From Zeus faber (taxonomy: Eukaryota > Chordata > Actinopteri > Zeiformes > Zeidae): DNA of 64,000 bases. A program made the translations under genes and the position numbers. The stretch lies in contig OY482855.1 of NCBI GenBank assembly GCA_960531495.1, positions 2,852,001-2,916,000 of the forward strand, read 5' to 3'. This document shows, piece after piece, positions 63,774 through 64,000 of the stretch. A model generated the notes under the pieces. The model saw nothing but the letters and a program-made list of their open reading frames with translations, ran no database searches and was not told the origin of the DNA. Numbering within the stretch: position 1 is the first letter of the stretch; each line of letters starts with the position of its first letter.

Positions 63774-64000
63774 ATTGAAAGAAAGAATGAAAGATTGAAA
63801 GAAATAATGAAAGAAAGATTGTAAGAAAGAATGAAAGAATGAAAGAACGATTGAAAGATTGAAAGATATATTGAAAGAAAGAAAGATTGAATGTAAGAAC
63901 GATTGAAAGAAAGATTTATAGAAAGATTGAAAGACTGAAAGAAAGAATGAAAGAAAGAATGAAAGAAAGTTTGAAAGATTGAAAGATTGAAAGAAAGAAT
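63774..64000 (+). repeat. Satellite array resuming after the insertion
   Basis: The GAAA/GATT array continues in the same orientation with the words expected from the empty-site paralogue: GAAATAATG, GATTGTAAG, GATATATTG, GTAAGAACGATTG, GATTTATAG. It runs off the end of the window, so the array is interrupted rather than terminated by the element. Confidence 0.95.

Overview
The window is almost entirely one giant tandem-repeat (satellite) array. From base 1 to about 63,300, and again from 63,774 to 64,000, the plus strand is built from four-base words (GAAA, GATT, GAAT, with rarer GTTT, GACT, GATA, GATG) joined mostly into 8-mers (GAAAGATT) and 12-mers (GAAAGAAAGATT / GAAAGAAAGAAT). The plus strand has almost no C and the minus strand almost no G. 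Both window ends lie inside the array, so it is longer than 64 kb. I see no protein-coding gene, rRNA, tRNA, CRISPR array or bacterial regulatory signal. Long stop-free frames, especially on the minus strand, follow from the repeat composition (Ser/Phe/Leu-rich on minus, Lys/Glu/Arg-rich on plus). The only non-repetitive DNA, 63,305-63,769, has the form of a solitary retrotransposon LTR. An array of this size interrupted by a solo LTR indicates a eukaryotic chromosome. A vertebrate such as an amphibian or fish is my guess, and it is not proven by the sequence.

The array is hierarchical. (1) 1-11.8 kb: a block of about 2 kb occurs three times (1-2.08, 5.44-7.48, 9.35-11.33 kb), with a 764-bp tandem duplication at 7.9-9.3 kb. 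(2) 11.8-30 kb: two 1,718-bp tandem units (12.87-16.31 kb) overlap the start of a train of 4,041, 4,041 and 3,529-bp units (15.37-26.98 kb) plus a partial fourth. (3) 30-40.4 kb: a 3.67-kb unit repeated about 1.75 times, then locally shuffled units. (4) 40,414-48,541: a 4,058-bp unit duplicated in tandem, with only one substitution noticed between copies. (5) 48.5-54.2 kb: mixed array with a 56-bp duplication and, at 53,227-53,265, the only strand-reversed patch in the array, a perfect 15-bp-arm fold-back. (6) 54.2-63.3 kb: a different family with a roughly 1-kb higher-order period, a 150-bp duplication, and a 0.83-0.86-kb duplication at 61.3-62.5 kb. (7) 63,305-63,769: the LTR-like insertion, flanked by AAAT target-site duplications. 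A paralogous uninterrupted (empty) site lies near 56,340-56,460.

The array's history therefore appears to combine short slippage in 4/8/12-bp steps, repeated unequal exchange or block duplication at 0.06-4 kb scales, one short template-switch event and one retroelement insertion followed by LTR-LTR recombination. No genes act together here. The content is structural DNA, and any centromeric, heterochromatic or sex-chromosome role is speculation.
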